NCBI RefSeq assembly: GCF_002224645.1
Contig: NZ_CP022121.1
Location: forward strand, 744,001 to 808,000
DNA: 64,000 nucleotides
Source of the DNA: Dehalobacterium formicoaceticum
GTDB lineage: Bacteria; Bacillota; Dehalobacteriia; Dehalobacteriales; Dehalobacteriaceae
Direction: 5' to 3'
Position 1 is the first letter of the stretch, and each line of letters begins with the position of its first letter. Below are positions 35,400 through 44,789 of this stretch, in pieces. Position numbers and translations under genes: made by a program. Under the pieces are notes generated by a model. The model was not told where the DNA came from. It did no database searches and saw only the letters and a program-made list of their open reading frames with translations.

Positions 35400-35568
35400 A
35401 TTTTCAGGTGCCCAGAAGGGAGAATAGGGAACCGGGTGCAAGTCCCGGGCGGTCCCGCCACTGTAACCGGTAGTCCGGCTCATAACCACCGTTTGTTGCC
35501 TAAAAGGTAAAGCAGGCGGGAAGGGAGCTGTGGATGGTAATCCGGAAGCCAGGAGACCTGCCTGAAAG
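35400..35568 (+). ncRNA. Cobalamin riboswitch 2
   Basis: A second full aptamer: CAGGTGCCCAGAAGGGAGAA, TAGGGAACCGGGTGCAAG, TCCCGGGCGGTCCCGCCACT, a variable P-stem region and AGCCAGGAGACCTGCC. It is closer to consensus than copy 1. It precedes the bza-cob operon and shuts it off when corrinoid is plentiful. An intrinsic terminator follows at 35616-35650. Confidence 0.96.
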
Positions 35569-35615
35569 ATGTGCTCTTCGTCTTAAAAGAGATGGAGCGT
35601 GGGAATGATGGAAAA

Positions 35616-35650
35616 TTCACACCGATCAGGTTGTGGATTTTTTCTTTTTA
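35616..35650 (+). terminator. Expression-platform terminator of riboswitch 2
   Basis: ATTCACACC and GGTTGTGGAT (G-T pairs and one mismatch) flank GATCA and run straight into TTTTTTCTTTTT. The next 110 bases up to bzaA hold no other hairpin of note. Confidence 0.65.
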
Positions 35651-35770
35651 ACCTGACTGAAAAGATACGACAAGATCTGATTTCGAAGGGAGGGAAGAGC
35701 AAGTCCGGGTAATTTAATTAAAGAGATTAGTTCTAAATAAATGAACTGACTAAGGTAGAGGAGGATAAAA

Positions 35771-37069
35771 ATGACTTTATTAACAAGTGCTTTGAATGGA
35801 ACAATTACTTCGGAAATGGAGCAGGTAGCAGTCCGGGAAGGGGTGACTCCGGAATTTATCAGGCAGGGAATGGCAGAAGGCAATATCGTGATTCCCTCTA
35901 ATATCAACCGTAAAAATATCACTCCTTTAGGCATCGGCAAAGGCCTTCGGACGAAAGTGAGTGCCAGTATCGGCCTCCACGGAAAGGACACTTCTCACAG
36001 CAAGGAAAAAGAGAAAATCGAAACTGCTTTAAAAGCCGGAACAGATGCCATTATGGATTTAAGTGCCGGTGGTGATATGGATGGTATGAGAAAAGAAACA
36101 CTTTCCTCAGCTTCTGTGCCGGTGGGGACACTCCCCATTTATCAGGCCATGGTTGAGGCGAGCCAAAAGTACGGTTCCTCGGTGAAAATGGATGTTGAGG
36201 AAATGTTTGAGGTGATTGAACGACATGCCGCGGATGGCGTTGATTTCTTAGCGATGCATTGCGGGACCACCATGGATATTGTGGAACGGGCAAAAAGTGA
36301 GGGACGGGTAGATCCCCTGGTAAGTTATGGAGGCTCCCACCTTATCGGCTGGATGATCGCTAACCAACGGGAAAACCCTTTATATGAGCAATATGATCGG
36401 GTGCTGGAAATTGCAAAAAAATATGATGTCACCCTTAGCTTGGCGGATGGGATGCGGCCTGGATGTTTGGCAGATTCCCTGGATGGCGCTCAGGTTCAGG
36501 AACTGGTAGTTCTGGGGGAATTAGTGCGCCGCGCCCGCGCGGCAGGGGTGCAAATTATGATCAAAGGACCGGGACATATGCCCTTAGATCATGTCAAAGC
36601 AACAGTTACCTTACAGAAAAGCCTGTGTAAAGGCGCTCCTTATTTTGTTTTTGGACCGCTGCTTACGGATATCGGAGTGGGCTATGATCACATAAACGCT
36701 GCCATCGGGGGGGCGATCAGTACTTGGGCCGGCGCAGAATTTCTCTGCTATGTCACACCGGCGGAGCATATTGGGTTACCTGACGCACAACAGGTTCATG
36801 AAGGTGTGATTGCCGCCCGTATTGCTGCCCATGCCGGGGATTTGGCAAAAGGAAGAAAAGAGGACTATCAATGGGATTTGGACATGTCCATGGCGCGGAA
36901 AAGTTTAGACTGGAAGAAGCAATTGGAATTATCAATTGATCCTGTAAGAGCTGCGGAAATCAGAAAAACCCGGAATAGCGGCGAATCCACAGGATGTGCC
37001 ATGTGCGGCAAATATTGCGCCATGGAAATTATCGCTAAGTATTTGAAGATAGAAAAACATAGCTGTTAA
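35771..37069 (+). CDS. bzaA: 5-hydroxybenzimidazole synthase component BzaA (ThiC paralogue)
   Basis: A 432-residue radical-SAM-type enzyme related to ThiC. With BzaB it converts 5-aminoimidazole ribotide to 5-hydroxybenzimidazole, the first step of anaerobic lower-ligand synthesis. The ThiC fold is shown by AGTDAIMDLSAGGDMDGMR, MHCGTTMDIV and GPGHMPLDHV. The C-terminal iron-sulfur motif reads CAMCGKYC (CX2CX3C), where ThiC has CX2CX4C. A cobalamin riboswitch, tandem paralogue and cobS-cobT downstream rule against a thiamin role. AGAGGAGG precedes the ATG. Confidence 0.92.
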   Translation: MTLLTSALNGTITSEMEQVAVREGVTPEFIRQGMAEGNIVIPSNINRKNITPLGIGKGLRTKVSASIGLHGKDTSHSKEKEKIETALKAGTDAIMDLSAGGDMDGMRKETLSSASVPVGTLPIYQAMVEASQKYGSSVKMDVEEMFEVIERHAADGVDFLAMHCGTTMDIVERAKSEGRVDPLVSYGGSHLIGWMIANQRENPLYEQYDRVLEIAKKYDVTLSLADGMRPGCLADSLDGAQVQELVVLGELVRRARAAGVQIMIKGPGHMPLDHVKATVTLQKSLCKGAPYFVFGPLLTDIGVGYDHINAAIGGAISTWAGAEFLCYVTPAEHIGLPDAQQVHEGVIAARIAAHAGDLAKGRKEDYQWDLDMSMARKSLDWKKQLELSIDPVRAAEIRKTRNSGESTGCAMCGKYCAMEIIAKYLKIEKHSC

Positions 37070-37088
37070 AAAAGAAGGGGTGGATAAA

Positions 37089-38384
37089 ATGACTCAGGTT
37101 TTAAAAGCACGTGCCGGAATTATTACCGAGGAAATGGAAAAAGTAGCTCTTGATGAGGGAGTAACCCCAGAATTTGTAAGGCAGGGAGTTGCCGGGGGAA
37201 CAATTGTTATTCCTAAGAATAAAAAACGGAAAGAATTTAAAGTATGCGGCATTGGTGAGGGCATGAGCATTAAGGTCAATGCTTTAATCGGTACATCCAG
37301 CGACTGTGATGACATGGAGCTGGAAGCGAAAAAACTGGCTGCGGCAGAAGAAGCAGGATGTAACAGTTTTATGGATTTAAGTACAGGAAGCGATATTGAC
37401 GGGATGCGGCATCAGACCCTTTCTTTAGCCCATGTTGCCGTGGGCTGCACTACCATTTATCAGGCAGGGATTGAAGCCATCGAAAAGTACGGCAGTGTGG
37501 TCGATATGAAAGAAGATGAAATTTTTGAAGTCATTGAAAGACAGGCAGCGGATGGTATGGATTTTATGGCTATTCATTGTGCCCTTAATTTTGATGTGAT
37601 CAAGAGAATGCAGACTACCGGCAGAGTGACTCAGGTAGTAAGCAGAGGGGGTTCCTTCCTCACCGGTTGGATGCTGCACAACCAAAAAGAAAATCCTCTA
37701 TATGCCCAATATGACCGGGTACTGGAGATTATGAAGGCTTATGATGTGACATTAAGCCTGGGAGATGCCATCCGTCCGGGATGCATTGCCGATTCCCTGG
37801 ATGGAGCCCAATTGGAAGGAATGATCATTCAGGGCCAACTGGTGCAACGAGCTCAGGAGGCCGGTGTGCAGGTCATGGTGGAAGGACCAGGCCACGTTCC
37901 TCTCAATCATGTGGATGCGACGATGAGAGTACAAAAAAGCCTGTGTAACAATGCTCCTTATTATATTTTAGGTACCCTTGCTACTGATATTGCCCCTGGT
38001 TACGACCATATTACCGGAGCTATTGGAGGAGCTTTGATCGGATCTTGCGGGGCAGACTTTTTATGTTACTTAACCCCGGCGGAACACCTGGGACTGCCCA
38101 TTGAAGAAGATGTGCGAACCGGTGTCATCGCCACGAGAATGGGCGCACACATTGCGGATATTTCCCGAGGTAATAAAAAGGCCTGGCAAAGAGATCTGGC
38201 AATGGCCAAGGCCCGAGTCAATCGTGATTTAGACCGGCAAATTGAGTTGGCTTTGTATCCGGATAAGATCAAGGCTGCAGCTCAGGATGCGGATTTTGAC
38301 CAAATATGCGGGGTATGCGGGTCAGAATGTGCCGCTCAGGTTGCGGCAGAATATTTTGGGCTGGGATCCAATCATTCTCTTTAA
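37089..38384 (+). CDS. bzaB: 5-hydroxybenzimidazole synthase component BzaB (ThiC paralogue)
   Basis: A 431-residue partner of BzaA, colinear with it along the full length (CNSFMDLSTGSDIDGMRHQT; MAIHCALNFDVI; EGPGHVPLNHV). The C-terminal cluster motif is CGVCGSEC, again CX2CX3C. The frame opens at a GTG at 37080, but AAGGGGTGG sits there, so ATG 37089 is the start. It lies 19 bases after bzaA. Which of the two is called A or B is by order in known operons. Confidence 0.92.
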   Translation: MTQVLKARAGIITEEMEKVALDEGVTPEFVRQGVAGGTIVIPKNKKRKEFKVCGIGEGMSIKVNALIGTSSDCDDMELEAKKLAAAEEAGCNSFMDLSTGSDIDGMRHQTLSLAHVAVGCTTIYQAGIEAIEKYGSVVDMKEDEIFEVIERQAADGMDFMAIHCALNFDVIKRMQTTGRVTQVVSRGGSFLTGWMLHNQKENPLYAQYDRVLEIMKAYDVTLSLGDAIRPGCIADSLDGAQLEGMIIQGQLVQRAQEAGVQVMVEGPGHVPLNHVDATMRVQKSLCNNAPYYILGTLATDIAPGYDHITGAIGGALIGSCGADFLCYLTPAEHLGLPIEEDVRTGVIATRMGAHIADISRGNKKAWQRDLAMAKARVNRDLDRQIELALYPDKIKAAAQDADFDQICGVCGSECAAQVAAEYFGLGSNHSL

Positions 38385-38415
38385 CATTAACGTTTTTGTT
38401 CAGGGATTTGGCTGG

Positions 38416-38446
38416 CGGGGACATTCCTTGTAGACCCATGTCCCCG
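38416..38446 (+). other. Stem-loop in the bzaB-cobS gap
   Basis: CGGGGACAT and ATGTCCCCG pair perfectly over nine bases with a 13-base loop, in the 147-base gap between bzaB and cobS. No T tract follows, so an intrinsic terminator is unlikely; mRNA processing or partial attenuation is possible. Confidence 0.5.
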
Positions 38447-38531
38447 GCGGCCTGTTTCAATGGTGCTGCCTGGTTAGGATTTGTTTAAAGTGTGGCAAGT
38501 AAATCAAGAAGGTAATTGCAGGTGAATTGGT

Positions 38532-39281
38532 GTGATTGGTGTGAAATTTTTGGTTGCACTTCAGTTTCTGACAGGAATTCCCGTAAAGATTCACACCCAG
38601 TTCGATGAAAAATTGGTAGCCCAGTCTATGGCCTTCTTTTCCCTTATTGGACTGATTTTGGGAGGCTGTGCCGTAGGTGTACATTTTTTGCTGGCTCATA
38701 TTTTTTCCCTTCCTGTGAGTAATTTCTTTGCGGTGGTTTTTCTCATTATTTTAACAGGAAATCTCCATGGGGACGGATTAATGGATACAGCTGATGGGGT
38801 TTTCAGCGGCAGACCCCGGGAGCGGATCCTGGAAATTATGAAAGACAGCAGGGTAGGATCCCACGGTGTGATGGCGGCTATGATTTTTTTTCTGGGTCGG
38901 TTGATGTTATTGGGGGAAATGCCCCAGGAGATGCAGGAGTGGACCCTGGTGCTGGCAACCGTTTTCGGCCGTTGGTCCCAGGTATTGGGCGCAGCTTGGT
39001 ATCCTTATGCGCGAAAAGATGGAGGAACCGCTTCCTTTACAAATTATGTTGGGTACCGGGAAGTCTTAATCAGCTTGTTTTTTCCGGTGGTTCTTAGTGT
39101 TTATTTATTAAAATTTCAGGCTGTGCTGCTTTTGGGATTTGTGGTGTTATCGATCTTGGTCCTGAATAATTATTTTCTAAAAAAGATCGGCGGGGTTACC
39201 GGAGATACATTAGGTGCGGTAAACGAATGTGTTGAGGTGCTTCTGCTCTTGATGCTGGTGATCTTTGATAAATTTTCATAA
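38532..39281 (+). CDS. cobS: Adenosylcobinamide-GDP ribazoletransferase
   Basis: A 249-residue polytopic membrane enzyme that joins the activated lower ligand (alpha-ribazole) to adenosylcobinamide-GDP in the last step of B12 assembly. The early FLTGIPVK and the conserved acidic motif GNLHGDGLMDTADGVFSG are typical. A second signature, GGVTGDTLGAVNE, is near the C-terminus. The start is GTG at 38532 (or GTG 38541), with a GCAGGTG site. Its place between bzaB and cobT ties lower-ligand synthesis to attachment. Confidence 0.93.
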   Translation: MIGVKFLVALQFLTGIPVKIHTQFDEKLVAQSMAFFSLIGLILGGCAVGVHFLLAHIFSLPVSNFFAVVFLIILTGNLHGDGLMDTADGVFSGRPRERILEIMKDSRVGSHGVMAAMIFFLGRLMLLGEMPQEMQEWTLVLATVFGRWSQVLGAAWYPYARKDGGTASFTNYVGYREVLISLFFPVVLSVYLLKFQAVLLLGFVVLSILVLNNYFLKKIGGVTGDTLGAVNECVEVLLLLMLVIFDKFS

Positions 39282-39312
39282 TATATTTTTAAATGATGGG
39301 GGAGGGGAAAAC

Positions 39313-40383
39313 ATGGGTGTAAAGCTTCAGGAAGCAATAGCAAATATTAAACCCGTTGATAAAATATGGCGGGAAAAAGCCAGAAGGCATATTGACCAAT
39401 TGGCTATTCCCCTGGGGAGCTTGGGGGATTTGCTGGATCTGGCGGAACAGCTGTCCGGAATTCAGGAAACATTAAAACCTTCTGTGAGGAAGAAAATGGT
39501 GGTTACCATGGCGGGAGATCACGGAGTGGTCGAGGAAGGAATCAGCTTGTGTTCTCAGGAGGTAACACCTCAAATGATCAATAATTTTGTCATGGGCGGA
39601 GCCTCTGTTAATGTCTTGGCGGAAGTTGCCGAGGCCGGGGTTACCGTGGTTGATATGGGTGTAGCAGCGGATTTAAGCTTCTTGGTGCAGGATGGAAAAA
39701 TTCAATCTTATAAGATCGCCCCCGGGACCCGTAATATTGCCAGGGAAGCAGCGATGACCCGGGAGCAGGCAATCCGGGCTCTGGAAACCGGTATTGAGAT
39801 TGCGGGCAATCTGGCGGCAGACGAGGTGGAACTGCTGGCTACCGGTGATATGGGGATCGGTAACACGACACCCAGCAGTGCGGTATTGGCATCATTGACC
39901 GGGCGTCCGGCAGCTCAGGTAACAGGCAGAGGTACCGGACTAAGTGATGAGGCGCTGGCCCACAAAGTCCGGGTGATTGAAAAGGCTCTTACCGTGAACC
40001 AACCTGACGGGAAGGATGCCATTGATGTTTTGTCCAAGGTTGGGGGCTTTGAAATCGGAGGCATCGCCGGGTTGATTCTGGGCGCGGCCTATTACCGGAT
40101 ACCCATATTGATTGATGGATTTATTTCTTCCGCCGGAGCACTTCTCGCTAAGGACATCGCCCCTGATGCTGTTGATTACATGATTGCCGCCCATCAATCC
40201 ATGGAGTATGGGCACCGGTTTATGCTGGAGGAGCTGGGACTGAAGCCGATTCTGAACATGAACCTGCGTTTGGGAGAAGGAAGCGGGGCAGCATTAGCGA
40301 TGAATATTGTGGAATCAGCCGCCCAGGCCATGTGCAAGATGCTGACTTATCAAGATTCCGGCGTGGCCAGTCCGGTACAGTAA
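39313..40383 (+). CDS. cobT: Nicotinate-nucleotide--dimethylbenzimidazole phosphoribosyltransferase
   Basis: A 356-residue cytosolic enzyme that makes alpha-ribazole phosphate from nicotinate mononucleotide and a benzimidazole base. PLGSLGDLLDLAEQL, TMAGDHGVVEEGISL, ATGDMGIGNTTPSSA and the catalytic Glu in MNLRLGEGSGAALAM are all present. The frame is open from 39265, but GGGGGAGGGG directs initiation at ATG 39313. It is the activating enzyme for the base made by BzaA-E. Confidence 0.95.
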   Translation: MGVKLQEAIANIKPVDKIWREKARRHIDQLAIPLGSLGDLLDLAEQLSGIQETLKPSVRKKMVVTMAGDHGVVEEGISLCSQEVTPQMINNFVMGGASVNVLAEVAEAGVTVVDMGVAADLSFLVQDGKIQSYKIAPGTRNIAREAAMTREQAIRALETGIEIAGNLAADEVELLATGDMGIGNTTPSSAVLASLTGRPAAQVTGRGTGLSDEALAHKVRVIEKALTVNQPDGKDAIDVLSKVGGFEIGGIAGLILGAAYYRIPILIDGFISSAGALLAKDIAPDAVDYMIAAHQSMEYGHRFMLEELGLKPILNMNLRLGEGSGAALAMNIVESAAQAMCKMLTYQDSGVASPVQ

Positions 40384-40399
40384 AGAAGGTGAATAAAAG

Positions 40400-41950
40400 A
40401 TGAAAAAGCTGGATTTTATGAAACATGATCCCCAGGAGAACAATCCTCAATATCTTGAGGATCTGGCTACCGGTTACTGGTTTTCAGAAGTTCTTTTTAC
40501 GGCTGTGGAAATGGACATTTTTTCATCCTTGGAACCGGTGGGGAAGACACTGGAAGAATTAGTTCAGGGCACGGAATTAAATGAGTCAGGATTAAAACGA
40601 TTTATGAAGGCTTTATGTGCCCTGGGCTTAGTTTCAGCGAATGGTTCAACTTATTATAACGGTCAAATGGCAGCTAAGTATCTGGTCAGGGGCAGGGAGG
40701 ACTACCAGGGTGATTCCATCCTGTGGCGCAAACATATTTTTGATAATTGGCGCAGTCTGAAAGACTGTCTTCTGGAAGGGACGAGAGTAGTATACTCCCC
40801 CGTCGAAGATGATCTGACGGAACTGGAGGAAAGGAACCGTTGGTACAGTTCTGCCATGGGCTCTGTTGCCCGTAATAAGGCCGAGGAAATTTTACCATTT
40901 TTCCGGGATCTGTCTCTCACAGGTAATATTTTAGATGTTGGCGCGGGCACAGGGTCTATTGCTGCCGCCTTTCTGGAAACATATCCAGAATCCCAGGCGA
41001 CACTTTTGGACCTGGATGCTGTTTTGGTTTATGCCCAGGAACAATTATCAGGTAAGTTTGGGGAGCGGATCAAATACTTTCCGGCCAATATTTTGGAGTC
41101 CTGGCCGGTTGAGGAGGGTCAATTTGATTTAGTGATCCTTTCAAATATTGTGCATGCTTATGGGGAAGAGGAAATTTCTCTGATATTAAAGAGGGCGGCA
41201 GCTTGTCTGAAACCGGAGGGGTATTTGCTCATTCATGATTTCTTTTTTGAGCACGGTCATGAAAAAGCGGCTCTTTTTGATCTTAATATGTTTGTTAATA
41301 CCTTTAATGGAAAGGTGTTTAGCATTCATTGGATCAGAGAACAACTACAGGAACTGGGGCTTGCTGTGACGGAGATGGTGCCCTTGTCATCGGATACCTC
41401 ATTGATATTTGGCGCTAAAAATGAAGATCGATTAAAAGCCCTGTCTTTGAACAAAAAGGGCCAACTGGCAGCTAAAATAGAGCACCTGGGTTTTCGCAAA
41501 GCTTCGGTGGTCTCCACTGAAATCATTCATATACCCAATTGGGTGAATTGGCACTGCAATTACGGTTGCAGTAATTTCGGTGCGCCCCACTGTCCTCCCA
41601 ACAGCCCATCTCCCCAACAAACAAGAGAGATGCTTCAAGATTATACCACCTGTATTTTGATTGAAGGTGAACCACCCACCGGAGACTTTCAGCGCCAGGT
41701 ACTAAAGGCGGAGAAAGCAGCTTTTTATGATGGGTATTATCGAGCTTTCGCTCTTTGGGCAGGCCCCTGCTCCATCTGTGCAGAATGCGGCGGTACAGAA
41801 GGATGTAAGAATACTCAAAGTGCCCGGCCTTCCATGGAAGCATCCGGGATTGATGTCTATGAGACGGTAAAGAGAGCGGGGATCTCTTTAAAACCCTTGT
41901 CGCCTGATGATTACTATGTAAAATATTTTGCAATTTTATTATTGGAGTGA
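40400..41950 (+). CDS. bzaC: BzaC-type O-methyltransferase fused to a DUF2284 metal-binding domain
   Basis: A 516-residue two-part protein. Residues 1-345 form a dimerising SAM O-methyltransferase (N-terminal helix-turn-helix-like part, then ILDVGAGTGSIAAAFLE and LVILSNIVHAYGEE); in the bza pathway this step turns 5-hydroxy- into 5-methoxybenzimidazole. Residues about 355-516 form a DUF2284-like domain: CNYGCSNFGAPHCPPNSP, then GPCSICAECGGTEGC, with at least seven cysteines that could bind a metal or Fe-S cluster. The linker has no stop or frameshift, so the fusion is real in this sequence. It starts 16 bases after cobT. Confidence 0.88.
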   Translation: MKKLDFMKHDPQENNPQYLEDLATGYWFSEVLFTAVEMDIFSSLEPVGKTLEELVQGTELNESGLKRFMKALCALGLVSANGSTYYNGQMAAKYLVRGREDYQGDSILWRKHIFDNWRSLKDCLLEGTRVVYSPVEDDLTELEERNRWYSSAMGSVARNKAEEILPFFRDLSLTGNILDVGAGTGSIAAAFLETYPESQATLLDLDAVLVYAQEQLSGKFGERIKYFPANILESWPVEEGQFDLVILSNIVHAYGEEEISLILKRAAACLKPEGYLLIHDFFFEHGHEKAALFDLNMFVNTFNGKVFSIHWIREQLQELGLAVTEMVPLSSDTSLIFGAKNEDRLKALSLNKKGQLAAKIEHLGFRKASVVSTEIIHIPNWVNWHCNYGCSNFGAPHCPPNSPSPQQTREMLQDYTTCILIEGEPPTGDFQRQVLKAEKAAFYDGYYRAFALWAGPCSICAECGGTEGCKNTQSARPSMEASGIDVYETVKRAGISLKPLSPDDYYVKYFAILLLE

Positions 41951-41955
41951 GCAGG

Positions 41956-43284
41956 ATGCGAATATTATTGGTACAAACCCCCTCTGTGGAGAGTGTGACC
42001 CAAGAAAGAGTTTATCCTATCGGCATTGTGAGCCTGGCGACTTACCTTAAAAAAGCCGGCTATGATGTGGGACTTCTGGATATGAATTTAGAGGCGGATC
42101 AATTTGGAGCTTTGAAGGAACGGCTCTTAGACTTTCAGCCGGATCTGGTAGGTTTATCACTAAGAAACATCGACCCTTTAGCCAACAAAACCAGTTCCCT
42201 GATCCCTCCTTTTATCGTAACCGTGCGTTTGGTATCAGCTCTTTTACCAAAGGCTCGGCTTGTGGTTGGGGGGACCGGTTTTTCTCTCTTTCCGGAACGG
42301 ATCATGGCAGAGCTGCCGGAGATTGATTACGGAATTGTCGGCGAGGGAGAAAAATCCTATCTGGCATTGCTCCGTTCATTGGACAATCCCCCTATGATTC
42401 CCGGATTGTGCTATCGCAAAGGGGAGAAAATCGAAAGGATTCCTGCTATTGCCGACTTTGATATGAGGGAATATCTGGTTCCGGACCGAAGTCTCCTCGC
42501 CCCCGAATTATATACCGGGATCAATCAGTATGCTCCTTCCATGGGCATTGAAACTTCCCGGGGCTGCCCATTCCAGTGTACTTATTGTGTGTATGGGCGG
42601 CTGCAAGGGGAAAAGCTTCGCTGTCGGGAACCGCGGCAAGTAGTCGACGAATTAGAATTTTTGTACAAGGAACACAGCGTCCAAAATTTTCATTTTAACG
42701 CCCCTGTGGTTAATCTTCCCAGTGAGCATTTGGATGAGATTTGCCGGGAAATCCTGGGACGCAGGCTCCAGATTACATGGAGCGGTTTTTTTAGAGAAGA
42801 TTTATTAAATGAAGAAAATGTTTTTCTTTATGAAGCGGCCGGCTGTAATTGCTTTTCTTTGTCGCCTGACGGTCTTAGCCAGCAAGCCCTTGATGTACTG
42901 GGTAAAAACATGAAGATAGAAGATGTGATTCGGGCAGGTGAGTTAACCGCCCAAACAGATGTCTGTACCATGTATCATTTTTTGGTGAATGTTCCCGGCG
43001 AAAACTCTGAAACCATAAAAAGCGGCATGGAGCTATTGGATCGTCTTTATGAGCTCCACGCAAAAAAAAGAAACCTGGGAACGGTGGTCTTAAATAACAT
43101 TCGCATTTTTCCGGGGACGCCCATAGAAAAAATTGCTCTGGCCCAGGGAGTAATATCACCCCATACCGATTTGATCTATCCGGTATATTACAATCCTCAG
43201 CCCTATGAAATGCTTCGGTATCAATTGGAAACCTATCACTTATGTAAAAATGTTTTTATGTGGCAGGAAGTGAGGTTATCATAA
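41956..43284 (+). CDS. bzaD: Cobalamin-type radical SAM methyltransferase BzaD
   Basis: A 442-residue enzyme with an N-terminal B12-binding-like domain (residues 1-150) and a radical SAM core whose cluster motif is GCPFQCTYC (CX3CX2C). In the published pathway BzaD puts a methyl on C6 of 5-methoxybenzimidazole. The frame opens at GTG 41947, overlapping bzaC, but GGAG at 41944-41947 is placed for ATG 41956. Its stop shares one base with the bzaE start. The assignment rests on operon order as well as family. Confidence 0.85.
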   Translation: MRILLVQTPSVESVTQERVYPIGIVSLATYLKKAGYDVGLLDMNLEADQFGALKERLLDFQPDLVGLSLRNIDPLANKTSSLIPPFIVTVRLVSALLPKARLVVGGTGFSLFPERIMAELPEIDYGIVGEGEKSYLALLRSLDNPPMIPGLCYRKGEKIERIPAIADFDMREYLVPDRSLLAPELYTGINQYAPSMGIETSRGCPFQCTYCVYGRLQGEKLRCREPRQVVDELEFLYKEHSVQNFHFNAPVVNLPSEHLDEICREILGRRLQITWSGFFREDLLNEENVFLYEAAGCNCFSLSPDGLSQQALDVLGKNMKIEDVIRAGELTAQTDVCTMYHFLVNVPGENSETIKSGMELLDRLYELHAKKRNLGTVVLNNIRIFPGTPIEKIALAQGVISPHTDLIYPVYYNPQPYEMLRYQLETYHLCKNVFMWQEVRLS

Positions 43285-44786
43285 TGAAGGTTCTGCTCTT
43301 AGAGCATCCCCGGTATATTGCCCGGGAAAGATGTAATGATATTGCCAATACACCCCTGTCCTCCAGTTTGATTAGCGGCTATGTTGCCGGTATGTTGTCC
43401 GACAGGGGACATGAAGTAAAAATAATTGAAGGATATTTGGAAAAGATGTCCTATGATGAGATCTTCGATGAGGTTCGGGACTTCTCCCCGGATCTGATGG
43501 CGGTACACCTGGTGTACAGCTGGGGGAATAATCAGAACTTATTTGCTTTGATCAACAAATTAAAATCGGATGGTAGCGCGAAGTTTGTCCTGGTGTACGG
43601 ATTTTATCCCACTTTTGCCTATGAAGAAATCCTCCGATCATGTCCGGCTCTTGACGGAGCCGTAATCAGTGAACCTGAACTTACCCTTGCAGAATTGACG
43701 GAAAGGTTTGACGGTACTGGTGTTCCCAAAAGTATCTCCGGCATGGCTTGGCGGAATGAAGACGGTTCTCTTGAGGTAAAGAGACGGGACCCTGTTGAAA
43801 ATCTGGATGATCTGCCTTATCCGTTGCGTACTCCGGTGATGATGAAGATGTATGAAGTTAATCTGGAAGGCAGCAGGGGCTGTTACGGTGGATGTACCTT
43901 TTGCTATATTAATCCTTACTATGGACGAGAGCATGCTTGCTGGCGGGGTCGTACGCCGGAACATATCATGAGTGAAATAGATCAGATTATAGCTAAGTGG
44001 GGGAAAAAAGAGTTCTATTTTACCGATCCCAACTTTTTCGGCCCTGGGAAAAGAGGGCAGGAAAGGGCTCTGAAATTGGCGCAGATGATAAAAGAGAGAA
44101 AGATTCATTTTGGCATTGAGGCGCGAGTCAATGATATTCATGAAGAAACCATTTCCGCTTTGGTGGAGGCAGGCTTGAGGGATATCCTGATCGGACTGGA
44201 AAGCGGCAAGGATGATTCCCTGAAACGTCTCAATAAAATGACTACCGTCGCCCAAAATGAAAGAGCCCTGAAAATCCTTCGGAAGTATGGCATTGAGCCC
44301 AATGTGGGGTTTATTATGTTTGAGCCGGATTCTTCATTGGCCGATATCAGAACCAACCTTGAATTTCTTTTGAGAAACGATTTATTAAAAAACTTAGCGA
44401 TTACGGCCAATGTACTTTATCATCCCCAGATTATTCTTCAGGGCACCAAGGCTTACCAAGAATTAAAAAAGGCGGGCCGGCTGGTGCTTGGTGCCACTAC
44501 CTATGAAGGGGCAGCTGATTTTGCTGATCCCCAAGTAAAGACTCTAGCCGAGGCCATGAGCCAAATTACCAATCATCTTTTTGTGAAAATGAATGATATT
44601 TGGAGCGGCAGGGTGCCAGAGCCGGAAGACGCAGAAGGAAGATATCAAAAATTAAACCAACTGCTGGTCCAAAGTTTTAGCCATGGCTTGGAGCAGCTGG
44701 AATCAGGTGTGGTATTTTCTAATGAGGAGATTAGTCAAATCGTAGCTTTCCAAAAGCAGAAAATGAATGAATATTTACCCCTGTAA
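43284..44786 (+). CDS. bzaE: Cobalamin-type radical SAM enzyme BzaE
   Basis: A 500-residue enzyme of the same class as BzaD. It has an N-terminal B12-binding-like Rossmann domain (LISGYVAGMLSDRGHEVKII) and a radical SAM core with GCYGGCTFC (CX3CX2C) and the TIM-barrel strand YFTDPNFFGPGKR. BzaE completes 5,6-dimethylbenzimidazole from 5-methoxy-6-methylbenzimidazole. The frame is open from GTG 43260, but AGTGAGG inside it directs ATG 43284, which overlaps the bzaD stop (TAATG). It is the last gene of the operon; a partial copy of its 3' end lies at 46072. Confidence 0.85.
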   Translation: MKVLLLEHPRYIARERCNDIANTPLSSSLISGYVAGMLSDRGHEVKIIEGYLEKMSYDEIFDEVRDFSPDLMAVHLVYSWGNNQNLFALINKLKSDGSAKFVLVYGFYPTFAYEEILRSCPALDGAVISEPELTLAELTERFDGTGVPKSISGMAWRNEDGSLEVKRRDPVENLDDLPYPLRTPVMMKMYEVNLEGSRGCYGGCTFCYINPYYGREHACWRGRTPEHIMSEIDQIIAKWGKKEFYFTDPNFFGPGKRGQERALKLAQMIKERKIHFGIEARVNDIHEETISALVEAGLRDILIGLESGKDDSLKRLNKMTTVAQNERALKILRKYGIEPNVGFIMFEPDSSLADIRTNLEFLLRNDLLKNLAITANVLYHPQIILQGTKAYQELKKAGRLVLGATTYEGAADFADPQVKTLAEAMSQITNHLFVKMNDIWSGRVPEPEDAEGRYQKLNQLLVQSFSHGLEQLESGVVFSNEEISQIVAFQKQKMNEYLPL

Positions 44787-44789
44787 GAG

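Noticed and set aside
35771-38384. Calling the two genes thiC (thiamin pyrimidine synthase)
   Set aside because: They are tandem paralogues behind a cobalamin (not TPP) riboswitch, followed by cobS-cobT and the bzaC-E set, and the cluster motif is one residue shorter than in ThiC.
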